A stretch of DNA of 64,000 nt from Hemerocallis citrina (lineage: Eukaryota > Streptophyta > Magnoliopsida > Asparagales > Asphodelaceae): positions 7,744,870 through 7,808,869 of the forward strand of contig CM030360.1 of the NCBI GenBank assembly GCA_017893485.1, in the 5' to 3' direction. The position numbers were made by a program, and so were the translations under genes. Below the pieces are notes generated by a model. It ran no database searches and was not told the DNA's origin. It worked only from the letters and a program-made list of their open reading frames with translations. Each line of letters begins with the position of its first letter. Positions within the stretch are counted from its first letter, which is position 1. Of the stretch, positions 23,235-35,744 are shown piece after piece.

Positions 23235-24027
23235 TCTTAATTGATCACAAGGCATAGAGTGTGTCACCCTTGTATAGTTCAATCTTTGGTTTCTTGATGT
23301 CCGAGTAGACTTACTAAAACAAATGAGCTCAATATCTCATATTGACTAATTTGAGCACGACCATGCATTTTGTAGTCTCACTCAATTAAGGGGCCCGTAG
23401 ATATCGCTCCTGTTATGTAGGAGGGAAAATCCTTTCTAAGCCACTCACATCCCTCTACATGATTTGTAGTATATCCAATAGTCGACTTTATAATCACCTT
23501 ATTACAGAAAATGTTTGACGACATTAAAATATATATAACTTCTCACGTAGAGAATCGTAGTGACTTCAAGTCAAAGGACTACGTACACCATGGTCACTGT
23601 GAGAACCGCTTATGACACTCACATAATGATCCATGCAGCGTTCTCATGGTGGGTCAGTCCAGTACATTATTACTCTAATATGTACCCATATGAAGACTTG
23701 ATATCTCATATCCATGACCCGTGAGATATGGTCATCACTCTACGCACATACTAGTCTCTATGCATTATTGTTGTCCTAATTCACAGTAATACTTGACTAA
23801 GGACATTTAAGAATACTGTTCTGATTACAACCAATAGGATCTCACAATCAAGTCATGCACTTGATATCCCATGGTATTGAACCTACAATTCTAAGGACTT
23901 TATTATGCTCATTTAATCACAATAAACAACACAATAAATGAAATGCCTCATATATTAAATAAATGTCATAATGCAATGTAAATTAGTAATATCAATACAC
24001 AACTGGCCTCTAGGGCATACACCAACA

Positions 24028-25468
24028 ACCCTGATCCTTCGATCTCTACTTCATTGGTATCTTTGAAACAATGGTTTTCACCACTGCCCGCTGCAATCAC
24101 TCAAGTGTTCCAACAACGTAAGAACACTGCTTCTGACCCAGTTCATGCTACTGTACCTATTGTTCCATCACATCCGATTACTGATACACCATTGCCTGAG
24201 CCTACAACTACATCCGTCGTTACATGCGCTACACCCACACCTACTGTTCCCCATGATGGTGAACCTTATAATCTTGATCTTCTCATTGGTATATGCAAAG
24301 GGAATCGCCCCACTGCACATTCTTTATATGGTCGCCTTTCATAGGTTCACTTTTTTGTTTGCCCATTTTACTTTCATCTCTACTTTGGACACTTACCATG
24401 TTCCCAAGTCATTATTAGAGACAGTATCACACCCTGGTAGGACCAAGCTATGCTTGAAGAAATGACTGCTCTAAAGAAAAATGGTACATGGGATCTGGTT
24501 CCATTTCCGTCTGGCAAACATTGTGTGGGTTGTTAGTGAGAGTACAATGTTAAAGTAAACTCAAATGATTCTTTGGCTCACCTAAAAGCTTGATTGATTG
24601 CCAAAGGTTATTCACATACCTAGGACATTGATTATAATGAGACGTTCTCTTATGTGGCCAAAATACCTTATGTTCATATCATTGTTGTCTTGGCTGCTCG
24701 GATTCATTGGCTGTTCCACTAGCTTGATATCAAGAATACATTTCTCTATAAAATTTTTGAGGAGGAGGTTTATATGAAGCAACCCTCCGGTTTTGTTAGC
24801 AAAGTTGGGCCTATAAGGGTCTGTAGTTTTAAACAATCTTTGTGGACTCAAAGAATCTCCTCGTGCATAGTTTGGTTGTTTCACAGAGGTTGTCAGGAGT
24901 TTTGGCTTGAGGATGAGTGGTAGTGATCACTTTGTATTCTATCAACATCATCAGGGACAGAGGATCCTTTTGAGTTGATGACATCGTAATTACAGAGAAG
25001 ATCATAATGATATTCAAGAATCCGATGTCATATATTCAATAGAAGTTTCAAACTAGTGTCTTTCTTGGGGCTTGAAGTTGATTGATCTATGCAAGAAATT
25101 TCTTTATCACGAAGAAAGTATGTATTGGACATACTTACCAAGAGTGTTATACTGGAATGCAGGCCATCACACACTTCTATGGACCCAAACTCCAAGTTGT
25201 TGCTAGATCATGGAGTCCTATTGCAGGATCTAGGGAGATATAGGAGACTTGTGGGAAAATTAAGTTATCTCACATTCACTCATCCAGACATTGTATATTC
25301 AATGAGTATTTTGAGTCAGTTTATGCCTTCCCCTCATACGAGCCATTAGGATGCATTTATGAGAATTCTTCAGTATTTGAAGAGTTCTCCAAGTAGAGGA
25401 TTGATGTATACTGATGGTGGTCATTATCAAATTGTCGGCTTCTCAGATACTGATTAGGATGGTTGTCT
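24028..25468 (+). pseudogene. Ty1/copia pol remnant: reverse transcriptase and RNase H
   Basis: It resumes the copia element interrupted at 18688. A proline/threonine-rich linker (24054-24300) is followed by the RT entry (EEMTALKKNGTWDLVPF at about 24450-24505), LDIKNTFLYKIFEEEVYMKQ (about 24721-24780), a VDDIVIT catalytic core near 24975 and RNase H-proximal sequence (SLSRRKYVLDIL, GRYRRLVGKLSYLTFTHPDI) to 25460. Stops and frameshifts are numerous, for example TAG and TGA codons around 24535-24660 and 24900-25030, so it is dead. It is broken again at 25468 by another solo LTR and finishes at 29333. Confidence 0.85.
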
Positions 25469-26107
25469 TGTAATACCCCGCAAAATAGCATACGGCTATT
25501 TTGCACTGTAACCCGTGCATTAACTAAGTATTGCACACGATTATATTTTCTCCTAGAAATTATCAGTTAAATCGAGAGATTTCAGACATACGGGCTGTTC
25601 TGAATCCGATGAAGTAAACTCGGAATATCATCTCGATTAAACTGTGGTTTTGTCCCGATCGTTTTGACCAGACAATTGTGGGAGGAAATTACAATTTCCA
25701 TAAAGCGTGTATTTTATAGAATTTTAATTTATATGTATGGTAATTTCAATTAGACTAGTACTTGAATTGAATGAAAGTTGTATTTGTGCACTAGGGTATG
25801 GTAACCTAGGGTATGGTGACCTAGGGTTCCTTAACCTAGCATAGGGTTAGGAACCCTAGCATCATGATGATCATGGTTTGATCTTGATAAGGATCCAAGG
25901 GTGGAGATTTTTACCATGTGTAAGTTGACTTGGAATAGGAAAACTCCCATGAAGTCTCCAAGGAAGCTTCTAAGAAGTTTCCAAGGAAGCTTCCAAGAAG
26001 CTTCACTTGTGATGTTGGCTCCATCTCATCCACATATCTTCCACTCACTCCACCTCCCCCCCATCCTCACCCTACATCTCATCCGGCCCAATCCAACCCT
26101 ACTCCCA

Positions 26108-26118
26108 TTTTTATAAAA
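26108..26118 (+). promoter_or_regulatory. Candidate LTR TATA box
   Basis: 'tttataaaacc' about 640 bp into the LTR, followed by a C/T-rich stretch ('ccccacttccactctcattc') like plant start sites. Predicted by sequence only. Confidence 0.4.
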
Positions 26119-28543
26119 CCCCCACTTCCACTCTCATTCTTTCACTCATTCACCACTCTTCTTGTTCCAAAAAAAAAAAGGAGGAGAAAAAAAGGAGAAA
26201 AAGGAAGGTGGAACCTTTTGTAGGGAGTTGTAATAAGGTGGAGAAGTAGGAAAGATTGAGGAGGCCAAGTTATACAAGTGCAAGGTGCAAGGCAAGCAAG
26301 CAAGCAAGCTAGGAGAAAAGCTACAAGGAGATTCTTTTGCAAAACTTCAAGTGGGTGATCCTTGAACTCTTTTGTATTTATTTTTGTTTTGGTATGAATG
26401 GATGTGTAGTAGTGGTAGACATGATTTTGTTGCCATGTTTGAGTATGAGGAATGCTAGGAAAAAATAAATTGCATGGTAGAGTATTATTCTTTTGAAGTT
26501 TGATTGAGTAGCATGATTGCGAGGGTATATTGGGGAATTTCTTACGCCCAAACGGTTGAGAATCTTGGGCTAAAATTCTGGGGTAATGTTCCTCTATGTA
26601 TGTAGAGTATCCATGATTTTTTTCGTAATATTTGGATACATTTTAGTAGCCCGAACAGTGGGACCAAATCCGGACAGTAAGCAGTCAGAGTGGCTGCTGG
26701 CTGTGATGATTTTTGGGTATCTTTCCGATTTTGTATCTCGGGAACGACAAGTCATTTTAAGTTGAAAATTTTTGTGGACGCTTTTGTATATGTCTACAAC
26801 CATGGTCTTAAATTTCGTATTTTTCCGAGGTCGTTTGATGCCCCGGAAAAATTGTAGAACTCGACTGATCCGCAGGTGTCGGCTGAAGCTGACTGCGCTT
26901 TGTGCTGAAGTTCAAAAAGTCATAACTTCGTGTACGTTTATTATTTTGCTACGAAATTTTGGGAGTAGCATGGGGTATGAGTCTAATTGACGAATCTCAA
27001 ATTTTATAATTTTTAGAGGTCATTTGATGAAGTTTCAAAGGTAATTAGTGAAGGACAGTGAATACTCTGCTGAAACAGAACGGCTGAAATGTAGCCATGT
27101 TTGAGGAGTCGTAGATCGTTGTGTGAAATGAATTTGAATGTGAATTTTGGACACGAGGAAATGGTATATGTGTAGATAGAGAATTATATGGATATGAATT
27201 AATTCTCGTATAGTAATAGAAATTGTAGTGGGGCTATTAGAATATTTTGGGGGTGATTTAGTAATTGTTTGGAAATAAGAATCTCGTCGGCATTAGTTTA
27301 TTACGTGCATCGCACGTGTATATCCCAAGCGTTCAATAAACGCTTGTGTGATATTTGGGATGTTGTTATTAGCTTTTATAATTGGTTTGGACGATTTGAG
27401 TGATCACGTGCAAAGCGCGTGTGCATCCTAGGCGTTCAATAGAATGCCTGTATGATATTGGAGGTAGTATTATTATTTTTCCATAACTGTTTTGGATGCT
27501 TGAGCCTTGATTGCTTTGAACTTTGATGATAGGATATAGTGGCGGCTTTGGATGCGTGGTGGCGCTTCGAGCCTTCGCGGGACAATTTGTGAGTATGATT
27601 ATACTAAATGCATGTTTATTGTTGTGATAAAATCTTAGGCGGTTTGAAGCAATCCTTGTTTAATTCAGCTAAAATGAAGTTTTAATTTGAAATACTGAAG
27701 GTTCTTTTGTTAAAAGTTGTTATGTGGTAAATGGGTGTGTATATGGTAAATGGATGTGATTTTAATCATTCAGTGTGATGGGGACGTATTGTGTAGATAT
27801 ATACATACATGGTGTTGTGATGTGTATGTGAGTTCTTAGCCTATGGGAACATTGGAGAATTTTGATTATCATTGTATGATAAGTGGAATGCTAAGAGATA
27901 GAGTTGTATGGTAAAGAACAACTCATTTTTTTATAAGTTTTGTTAAGAAGCATGCTTTTAAGGTAAGTTTGGGAAATTGATCAACTAGAGAGTCGTAGTA
28001 AGGAGTCATAGCTTTCTAACATTTCTGGAATTTTGTAATTCCAGTTTATAGGTTGAGAGTTATGATTTTCCAAGGATGGAACGGACCCAATCTTAGTCGA
28101 AGTATTATTGGCTAAGTAAACTAGTTTCTCTCCGTTCGTACACTTGATGGAACTTGTATTTTCGAGAACTCAAATGATAGAGTCTGAAAGAGGTGCTGAA
28201 CTAGGAAGTTGAAATAGACACTCCCACCTCTCCATAGGACCCGGAATCGAGAATTTCCGATGAGTGAGCAAAATCTTATGCTATTGGAAGGGAATATTTG
28301 CATAAGGCGTAAAGTGATGGGCCTTAAGCAATTAATTTGGAAATGGTTTTCCAAATTAAAGTTAAGTGTGTTTGTGAGCTGGTGTGGATATGCATACAGG
28401 AAGTGATACAGCGAGTATTTGATGTGAAATTCCATTTATGAAATTTACATGCTCAGGTTTATTTTGGTATTCGTAAGTTCATTCTGTTTTACTTATAAGT
28501 TTAATTGAGTTGCTTATTAATAAATTATACTCACACCAGAAAT

Positions 28544-28572
28544 GGCTAACCCCTTAGTGTTTGGGGGGTTAG
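28544..28572 (+). promoter_or_regulatory. Conserved LTR hairpin block
   Basis: 'ggctaaccccttagtgtttg' then 'gggggttag': stem 'ctaacccc'/'ggggttag'. It is the plus-strand counterpart of 8749-8776 and is followed by 'ctgttacaggt' as at 34692. Confidence 0.5.
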
Positions 28573-29332
28573 GGAGTCTCTGGACTACCTAGGCCCCTAC
28601 TGTTACAGGTCCTCAGCGGTGCAGAGGTGAGGTGTAGACTCTGTGGACGGAGCTTCATTTCACCGTGGTCACTTAAGGTTTAATTGTGTGAATAGTGCAT
28701 TTTATGATTTAAATTGTATTTTTGCTGTATAAGTATGTGGATGATGATAGAGAGTAGAGTGTGGAGTGGCATGGTATGGTTTGGACCCGTACCCATCTCG
28801 TTGTGGAGTACCAGGCACGGTGGTAAGCTTTTATAAGTTATTTTCTAAAAACTTACTACGTTTTCAAAAGGATTTATGGTTTTTAATTAATAATTGATAA
28901 ACCGTCATGAGTTTGGCCCCCAGAGCATATATATATATTGCCTGTGTGATGATGCTCATTTTGGCCTGGGGAGCCCGTGATATTATTGCCTGTGATGTGA
29001 GCTACGGAATTTAGAGCAGAATTCCGTGAGCTTTTTGTGTTTCGGGGTAGAAATTACAGGGGAGACTCTGCCGGAATTTTCCCTGAAACACAACTATCTT
29101 AATTTATGGTTAAAGTGATATAGAAATTGGAAGAATTGAGTTTGGAGTCCAAAAGGGAAAAAGGGCAGGCGCTACAGTTGGTATTACAACTGATATTTGT
29201 AATTACTGCGGGGTAACTCTGTATTGAATAAAAAGTTTTAATTTCCAGCAATTTTGTGTATCGTGACTAATTGAAGGAAAGATCTTGGCATGTGTCACGG
29301 TTTCCCAGTTATATGGAAATCGGGGCGCTACA

Positions 29333-29803
29333 TGTCCAACCACTAGGAGATCCACCACATGATATTTTCTGTTTTTCGGGAAACTTAGTTTCTTGGAGGA
29401 GCAAAAAATAGAATGCGGTCTCTCATTTAAGTGTGGAATCTCAATATCGTGCTTTGGCTGATGTCACGTGTGACATGACTTAGGTTAAGCATTTTCTTAG
29501 TGAGTTGGGTGTTGTGGAACATGGGTTAATGCGCCTGTATCGTGAAAACTAGTCTGCCACACATATAGTCAATAATGATGTGTTTCATGAATGAGCCAAG
29601 CATATTGATGTTGACTGTCACGTGGTTCACAACAAAATTAGTGGTACTCTGTATGAGCCTCCGCAAATAGAGGCTAGACATATTAGCACTAATCATCAGC
29701 TAGTCTATGTGTCACAAAACACCTTGCCAAAGCTAGAATACAATTTATCAATGATAAGTTGGGCATGCATGGTATATATGCTCCAACTTGAGGAGTATTA
29801 TTA
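29333..29803 (+). pseudogene. Ty1/copia RNase H tail
   Basis: Final piece of the copia element, joining 25468. The frame-shifted readings match the C-terminal copia order: CPTTRRSTT, a 'sw+skkq' equivalent around 29390, and at the end HLAKARIQFINDKLGMHGIY with APT (about 29720-29785), the usual copia polyprotein terminus. It is followed at once by a purine stretch 'cttgaggagtattattag', the likely polypurine tract. Many stops; inactive. Confidence 0.75.
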
Positions 29804-30006
29804 GATATATTGTTGTAGTTGTTATATTCCAGGTAGAGTCCGTGCTTAAGTATCTTGTATATATGCTAGACATTGTATCTAATTAATTAGATGAATAAGA
29901 AATAAGATACCATTATAGAGGCTACCAACTTGCTACCTCCTCGATGTCATTGGTCTAAAAAACTTTGTTGTTCAGCTCTCCAGCATCGTTTCGCAGTAAG
30001 CTTACA
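29804..30006 (+). mobile_element. Likely 3' LTR of the decayed copia element
   Basis: It starts after the polypurine-like tract ('agatatattgttgtagttgt') and contains a short TATA-like 'cttgtatatatgc' at about 29855. A plausible end is 'gtaagcttaca' at 30006. Boundaries are tentative because the 5' LTR is absent for comparison. Confidence 0.45.
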
Positions 30007-30204
30007 GCTTTTGTAAGTCTCTATTGGGCATTGCTTTTGGAGAGTTTGTTGGGTGTGAAAACTCTTTTAGGCTTAAAATAGGTTTTTGGTAAACTTAATT
30101 AAAAGTGTGTTTAGCCAAAAGTACCTTTTCTAAAATTAATGTATTTAGCAATTTTCTTAAAGCATCTAAAGTGGTGGTCAATTTTTTCAAAGTGTTTTTA
30201 CTTG

Positions 30205-30640
30205 GGCAAAGTGCGAGAAAACACCCCTCAACTATGGGATCAAAGCAGAAAACCTCCTAATCAATCTGCCAACGCGATAACCCCCGCAACTACTAACCGT
30301 AGTCAACTCCAGTACGGAAACCCTAAAAGTGAAATTGAAATGTCCAAATTTTTTCTATTTAAATATGCCCTAATAAACCCACTAATTGCTATTTTCTCTC
30401 TTTCAAATCTCTCACCAAACCCGATCTCGCTCTCTCTCACCGACCACTTCCACTATCTACCCCCCCCCCCCCTCTCTTATCTTTCTAACCAAATCTAAAT
30501 CCTGTCCGATCCCACTCTCTCTCTCCCCCACCTAATATGGTGTTCAAACCCCAATTCCCTAACCCTAAACCCCCAAATCAATCACCATAAACCCCAAAAT
30601 TCAAAGAGCATCCAACTCGAACTCTTCAAGCTCGCTCTCT
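30205..30640 (+). repeat. MULE left terminal inverted repeat
   Basis: It pairs with 48281-48716. Shared landmarks: 'aaaacacccctcaa.tatgg', 'agtcaa.tccagtacggaaac', 'aaatctctcaccaaacccga' and 'aactcttcaagctcgct'. It includes a C14 tract at about 30460-30473. Confidence 0.85.
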
Positions 30641-33600
30641 AGTGAATTCTCCATCTTTTCCCATTGCCCTAATCTACAAACGAAAGAGACAACACTCATT
30701 TTGCTCCATTCAAGTCTAGTTCAACTTTAGTCAGGTACTTGCTATCATTTTCAATCATCCTTATGCCTCTCTCTTGTTTTGTATCCCATTTCATCTATTT
30801 GTTTAGTGTGGTTGGGTATGTGATTGAATTTGGGGATATTTAAACATTGCAAAAAAAAAAACAACCTTTAAAATATGAAATCTTTTTATAGTGGATGTTT
30901 TGTTGGATGTTTGGGGGGGGGGAGGGGGGGCTCATGAATGATTCGGATATACTCCATTACTGTTGTATTCTTCACATGTTCGGACACGTAGATAAATGAT
31001 CTTCATCATGTTCATTAGCATCCAGATGAGAATTATGATAAGAATAACATGAACTTGGGCATAAGACATATACTAGACTAATCACTTATAGAACACATTG
31101 TGAATCTATTCATCAAACTCTAAATATAACATTACTTGGAGGTCTACATTTAAAGAAGTTGCAAATACCCTAAATTAAGTTGGACATCCACTAGTCCTCC
31201 ACACCTCGATGACTTAGAGGACTACATGAATTATATAGGGTTGCAATGGTGGTGGTATCAAGTTATGGTGGATATATGCATAAGGGAGAACTGTTAGGGC
31301 ATATAACCAAGTACCACCCTGGGTCAATTCCTCCCTGTTTCCACACTTACACACATGGAATCTTCCACTATCATCCTGGACGCATGAGAGGTAGTTGGGA
31401 GATAGAAGAACAACTCCTACTCCACACTAGTATCTCCCTCTCCAAACACACATTTCCAATACCTCACATTCCATATCTTGGCTTAGAAATTTGCAATAAT
31501 ATGATGTCTCTTCCTGGCCCTCTTTTGCAGCATCCCCCCTTTTAGGATATGTACTTTTTTTCTTCTTCTTCTTCTTCTTCTTCATCATCATCATCTTGTT
31601 TTTCTTCTTGCTGAAAACATGTAGTATATGTGATGGTATATATTGCCATACAAGGTGTAAAGTTGGGTAGGAGTTGATTAAGGTACAAGTTAAAGTTTTG
31701 GGTCAAACAAAACAATGAAGGCTTCATTTATCTCTTTCAAAGCTTGATGACTACTCAATTGCAGTTGGGAGTGTCTTTATATCATAGATACAACTTTCAA
31801 TAAATGCCTACAAGATGTGTAACAAAATCCAAAATTGTGTACTAAGATACATATGAACATACCTTATCTGTAACACTCTAAAATTTTAAATAATATTTTG
31901 AGATTAATAAATGAATTAAAGAGATTTTTTGGTGATTTAATAAATATTTTCTGAGATTTGCCTTTTTGTACGTGCAAAACACGTGCAAATATAAATTTTT
32001 GGGAAACACAAAAGTCAAGAATTTATTTGGAAGATGTAATATTTTTTAGATTTTTTATAAGTCACTATGGACATTTTCACAATATACTAAATAAAGAAGG
32101 GTCTTTTTGCAAAATTGCCACTTAGAGGCAAACTTTCAAAAGTTGGTTTTTGGGGGCTGCATTGAGGCCGACGGGTCTGGAGAGAGAGATTTGGGGATTG
32201 AATCCCAACTTACTTTGTATAATTGATTCCCTAAAGAAACAACCAATATATGTAAAGATATATTCTAAAGGAATATTTTGTAAAATCTTCTCAAACCCTA
32301 AGTGATTTTCGGCCTATAATTACCTAGGGCAGCAGCCACCCATCTTTGTGAAAAAAAAAATCTATTTTCTTTAATATTCTTGTGGATTGGAAGATTGGAT
32401 CTTGGACTTTGCAAGGAAGGAGCTTTCTTATTTCTCATTAGTATTCTTCGGTTGATTCTCCATTGAGGTGAGTGATACGTTTTATCTTTTGTTGTTCTAT
32501 GCATAATGGATGTGATGATTTGTCTAGTAGGATGCATGCAAGAAGATTTTATGTTGATATAGTGAATAAATTGATGAATGAGTAATTAAAAATAGGATTT
32601 TTTCATGAACAATATGCAATTGATGAATAAACTTACTGTAGAGATGATCTAGGAATGTTAGAAACTTAGTAGTGCTCATGAATGTGCTGTTTTCCCTATA
32701 TTCTTATTGATTTGACCATGTAGATTGAGATTTGAATGGTGTATGATGCATATGAGTAGAAAAAGAAGGGTTATTCACTGTTTGAAAATATATGATCGGT
32801 TTTGATGTTTTTGATGAGTAGAACTTGACTAAAAGTTGTTGTAGAAGCATATAATCAAGGGCGAATTGATATAACTAGTTTGTATATATGTTTGATGAAT
32901 ACAGGAGAGGTTTTTTTGGATCAAAAGATTAAGTTTTACATGTTGAAGAGGATTTTCAATTTCGGGTCTGAGGAAGTGCAGGCCGAAAGTTTGATTTTGG
33001 GATTTTTTGAAGTTTTGATTGGATTCTGATTTCTACTAAAACTGAGATTGAATTGGAAAATATACCACTCATATACCATGATTTCTTGATTAGTTTACTG
33101 ATACATACACATATATATAACCTTATATATAGTTGTTTCCTGATTATGAAGAGTTTTAGTTGAAAATTGCTCTTTTATGAAATTGTTAAGGTCTGGGGGA
33201 TTTATGAATTGTGATATTCTGGACAAGCTGTATTTACTTATCTCAAGGTTTTAATCATTTAAATTAATGCATTTGGAGATTTTAGACAATGTATCAGTTG
33301 TGAGGTGCACGAATTTTAAAGTGGTTATTTTTGACATGTCGGTCGACTGTTCTGTTTTTGAACTAAGATTTCAGTCGACTATCATGTATGGGCTTTGGAA
33401 ATTTATCATGCCGGTCGACTGTGAATTTTGAACTAAAATGTAGGTCGACCGACATTGTTGTTTTGGATTGTTTTGTTGAGTTCTTGCTGTTTTTCTTGAG
33501 CAATTGTTTCTTCGAACTTATGGATTATTGAACTATTGTTTCAAATGAAGTTTCTGCTACAGATTACTGTATTTTACGAAGAGTTATATTTTTGATTTAT

Positions 33601-34691
33601 AATAGAATTTAACTCGTATTTCTACGGCTTTAGAAAGCAAAATATTTACGGATTTCAAGCAATTGATGTTTTGTGATTTTCTACGACTTCAAAATGTGAA
33701 ATTCAGTTGTTTAAGGGATTAATCTCAGATTTTTATTACTGGGAATTTGTGAGTATTCACATGAATTTGATTTGTTTGATTTGAAGAAGTTTTCTTAATG
33801 TGAATGAATTTATAATGGAATTAAGAGATTAAATGAAAGATTTGTGTTGTTACTTTGAGTTGTGAGTCTCTAGAGGTTGAGTGGGACCCTAATATACCGG
33901 CAGATGAGATTTTGTGGATTTTGGCTAGTTGGGGCCTTAATGTTGATTTTAGTTGAGTTAAGTCCGGCAGGGTACACCAACTCTAGGGGGTGGTTAATTA
34001 ATTTAACATAATAAACATAAGGACATGCATTGGTGGAGATGTGATAGATCTTGAGAAACGTAAGTATGGGGGCCCTGCATAGTGGACGGATGAGATTCGG
34101 GACTATAGTCGCAGTTGGGTGGTTTGATTCCGAAGGCTACGATTATCATTGCCATCTTTCGAGTTCGCACATTGAGGGTCTTTTACAGTTGGGCAGTTTT
34201 ATTCCGGAGACTGGGACCTATTCATGGAATTTTGGCATGGGATATTCAGGGCGACACTTACATGATTGCTTGGGCGATGAGGGTGCTCGTCCAACAGACA
34301 GATACCAGGACGTAGGCCTATTCACGGAGTATTCTAGATCTCGTTTCTATCACTATAGTAGGAATAATTTCATAACGAGAGATTAAACCCTATAAAATGG
34401 AGAACGATAAGGGCTTACATCGGATCTATTTAGAGTGGGGAACATAGATTCGACAAGTATGCATTAGAGAGTCATCATACTGCATTTGTGTTTTTCTTGA
34501 CTTGTATTATGCATGCTTGTTTTATGTTTTCCTACACTTGACACTTAGCCTAGTTTCACTTGATATTTTTATAATTTATTTACCGTTATTTCATATTCCG
34601 TTTGTTACTGCCGTGGAAATGTGTTGATTTCGAATTTGTTCTTTATGTTTCATTTAAATTGTATTTCTTTTAGTGTCACTCACACCGTTAT

Positions 34692-34719
34692 GGCTGACCC
34701 CTGTAGTTTTTGGGGTTAG
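34692..34719 (+). promoter_or_regulatory. Conserved LTR hairpin block (diverged copy)
   Basis: 'ggctgacccctgtagttttt' then 'ggggttag' keeps the 'acccc'/'ggggt' stem and is followed by 'ttttacaggt', as in the other two long LTRs. Confidence 0.45.
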
Positions 34720-34980
34720 AGTTATCTCTAGTCTCATGTTTTACAGGTAGGTACTGTTAGCTTGGGATTGGATGCATGTGGTAGAATGATAATATGGCTT
34801 ATGCAAATTGTAAAAGAATGGATTGTAAAAGAAAGAAAATGTAATTCAAGGTGTTAAATTTCCATGGTGCTATGTAAAGAATTGATGTAATAAAAGTTAA
34901 AAATTTTCTGTGTTTTGCTATGTTTACTATTACATTGAGGTTGATTCTGGATTAGTGCCACATATTTTTATAATTTTTAA

Positions 34981-35715
34981 CTAGCTATTTGCACGCGTGC
35001 GATGCACGCCATAATATTTAAAGGTGTGTAGGATTTTGAGGAAGGGGCAGGTCACCGAAGAGGTTGCATGCATGCATACAGACATGCATGCACAATTTAT
35101 TCATTTTGATATTTGCTATTTGCATGCATGTGTTAGACCTACTGGCTTTGATAGGAGGAAACTTTCTTATGAATAAATTGTGCATGCAAGTCATGCTGTT
35201 GTCAAAACCGAAGAAGTCATGTTGTGTTAATTTATTCATTTTGATATTTGCATGCATGTGTTAATTATTTTTCCAATACATGCAAATTACATTTCTGACC
35301 TCCGATATTAACCCTATATTTTTTTAGCCTTTTATTTTTACAGGGGCATAATAGTAAAAAGCCGCCAAAATGGGGCTTTGCTTAATAATAGTATTTTGAT
35401 ATTTGCATGCATGTGTTAATTATTTTTCCAATACATGCAAATTACATTTCTGACCTTCGATATTAACCCTATGTTTTTTTTGGCCTTTTATTTTTAGAGG
35501 TGCATGATAGTAAAAAGCCGCAAAAATAGGGCTTTGCTTAATAATAGTATAGATATTTTGATATTTGCATGCATGTGTTAATTATTTTTCCAATACATGC
35601 AAATTACATTTCTGACCTCCGATATTAACCCTATATTTTTTTTAGCCTTTTATTTTTACAGGGGCATGATAGTAAAAAGCCACCCAAATGGGGCTTTGCT
35701 TAATAATAGTATAGA
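34981..35715 (-). mobile_element. Non-autonomous Helitron (minus strand)
   Basis: On the minus strand it starts TC ('tctatactattattaagcaa') after A and ends CTAG at 34984-34981 before T: A|TC...CTAG|T. The 3' palindrome is 'gtgcatcgcacgcgtgc'. The interrupted LTR reads on across it ('ataatttttaa' to 'ttattgaaaattcgg'). It contains three tandem ~160-bp modules (35238-35715) and an inverted repeat 'gcatgcacaatttattcat' (about 35083-35102, 35171-35190). No Rep/helicase gene is present. Confidence 0.8.
35238..35715 (-). repeat. Three tandem ~160-bp modules within Helitron
   Basis: Copies 35238-35393, 35394-35555 and 35556-35715 share 'ttttgatatttgcatgcatg', 'ccaatacatgcaaattacat' and 'ggggctttgcttaataatag'. 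Each module ends with the Helitron 5' terminus, so internal copies of the 5' end are present. Confidence 0.9.
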
Positions 35716-35744
35716 TTATTGAAAATTCGGAGCGCTACATTATC

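Larger units (their letters stand above)
18689..24027 (-). mobile_element. Copia solo LTR with nested insertions
   Basis: On the minus strand it begins TGTTGG and 'tatgccctagaggccag', a familiar copia LTR opening, and ends 'ccttact' (TG...CT, the last base changed from the usual CA). A perfect 5-bp TSD ACCCT flanks it (18684-18688 and 24028-24032) inside the copia pol reading. It contains a Ty3 solo LTR (19243-22686) and a Helitron (22853-23234); without them it is about 1.5 kb. Nothing in it is coding. Confidence 0.85.
25469..29332 (+). mobile_element. Solo LTR (Ty3-type, long)
   Basis: It starts TGTAATACCCCGCAAAATAG and ends 'tcggggcgctaca'. It interrupts the copia RNase H reading after DGC; the flanking 5-mers TGTCT (25464-25468) and TGTCC (29333-29337) match at four of five positions. 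It is the opposite-strand relative of 7987-15654. It includes a TATA-like site (about 26109), two 'cacgtg.a..gcacgtg' repeats (27300-27435) and the conserved hairpin block (28544). No internal coding region. 3864 bp. Confidence 0.85.
31869..35739 (+). mobile_element. Solo LTR (Ty3-type) inside the MULE
   Basis: It starts TGTAACACTCTAAAATTTTA and ends 'ttcggagcgctaca', flanked by a perfect TSD TTATC (31864-31868, 35740-35744). A conserved hairpin block lies at 34692. Repeated 'cggtcgactg' motifs lie at 33339-33460. A Helitron (34981-35715) splits it 24 bp from its end. Without the Helitron it is about 3.1 kb. ORFs inside, including 34051-34386, have no recognisable homology and are not supported. 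Confidence 0.85.

Noticed and set aside
30139..30498. 119-codon ORF at the MULE left end
   Set aside because: It crosses the element border and follows the terminal inverted repeat; low-complexity end.
34051..34386. 111-codon plus-strand ORF inside the LTR at 31869
   Set aside because: No recognisable domain, inside a TSD-bounded solo LTR, and a second frame is open there as well.
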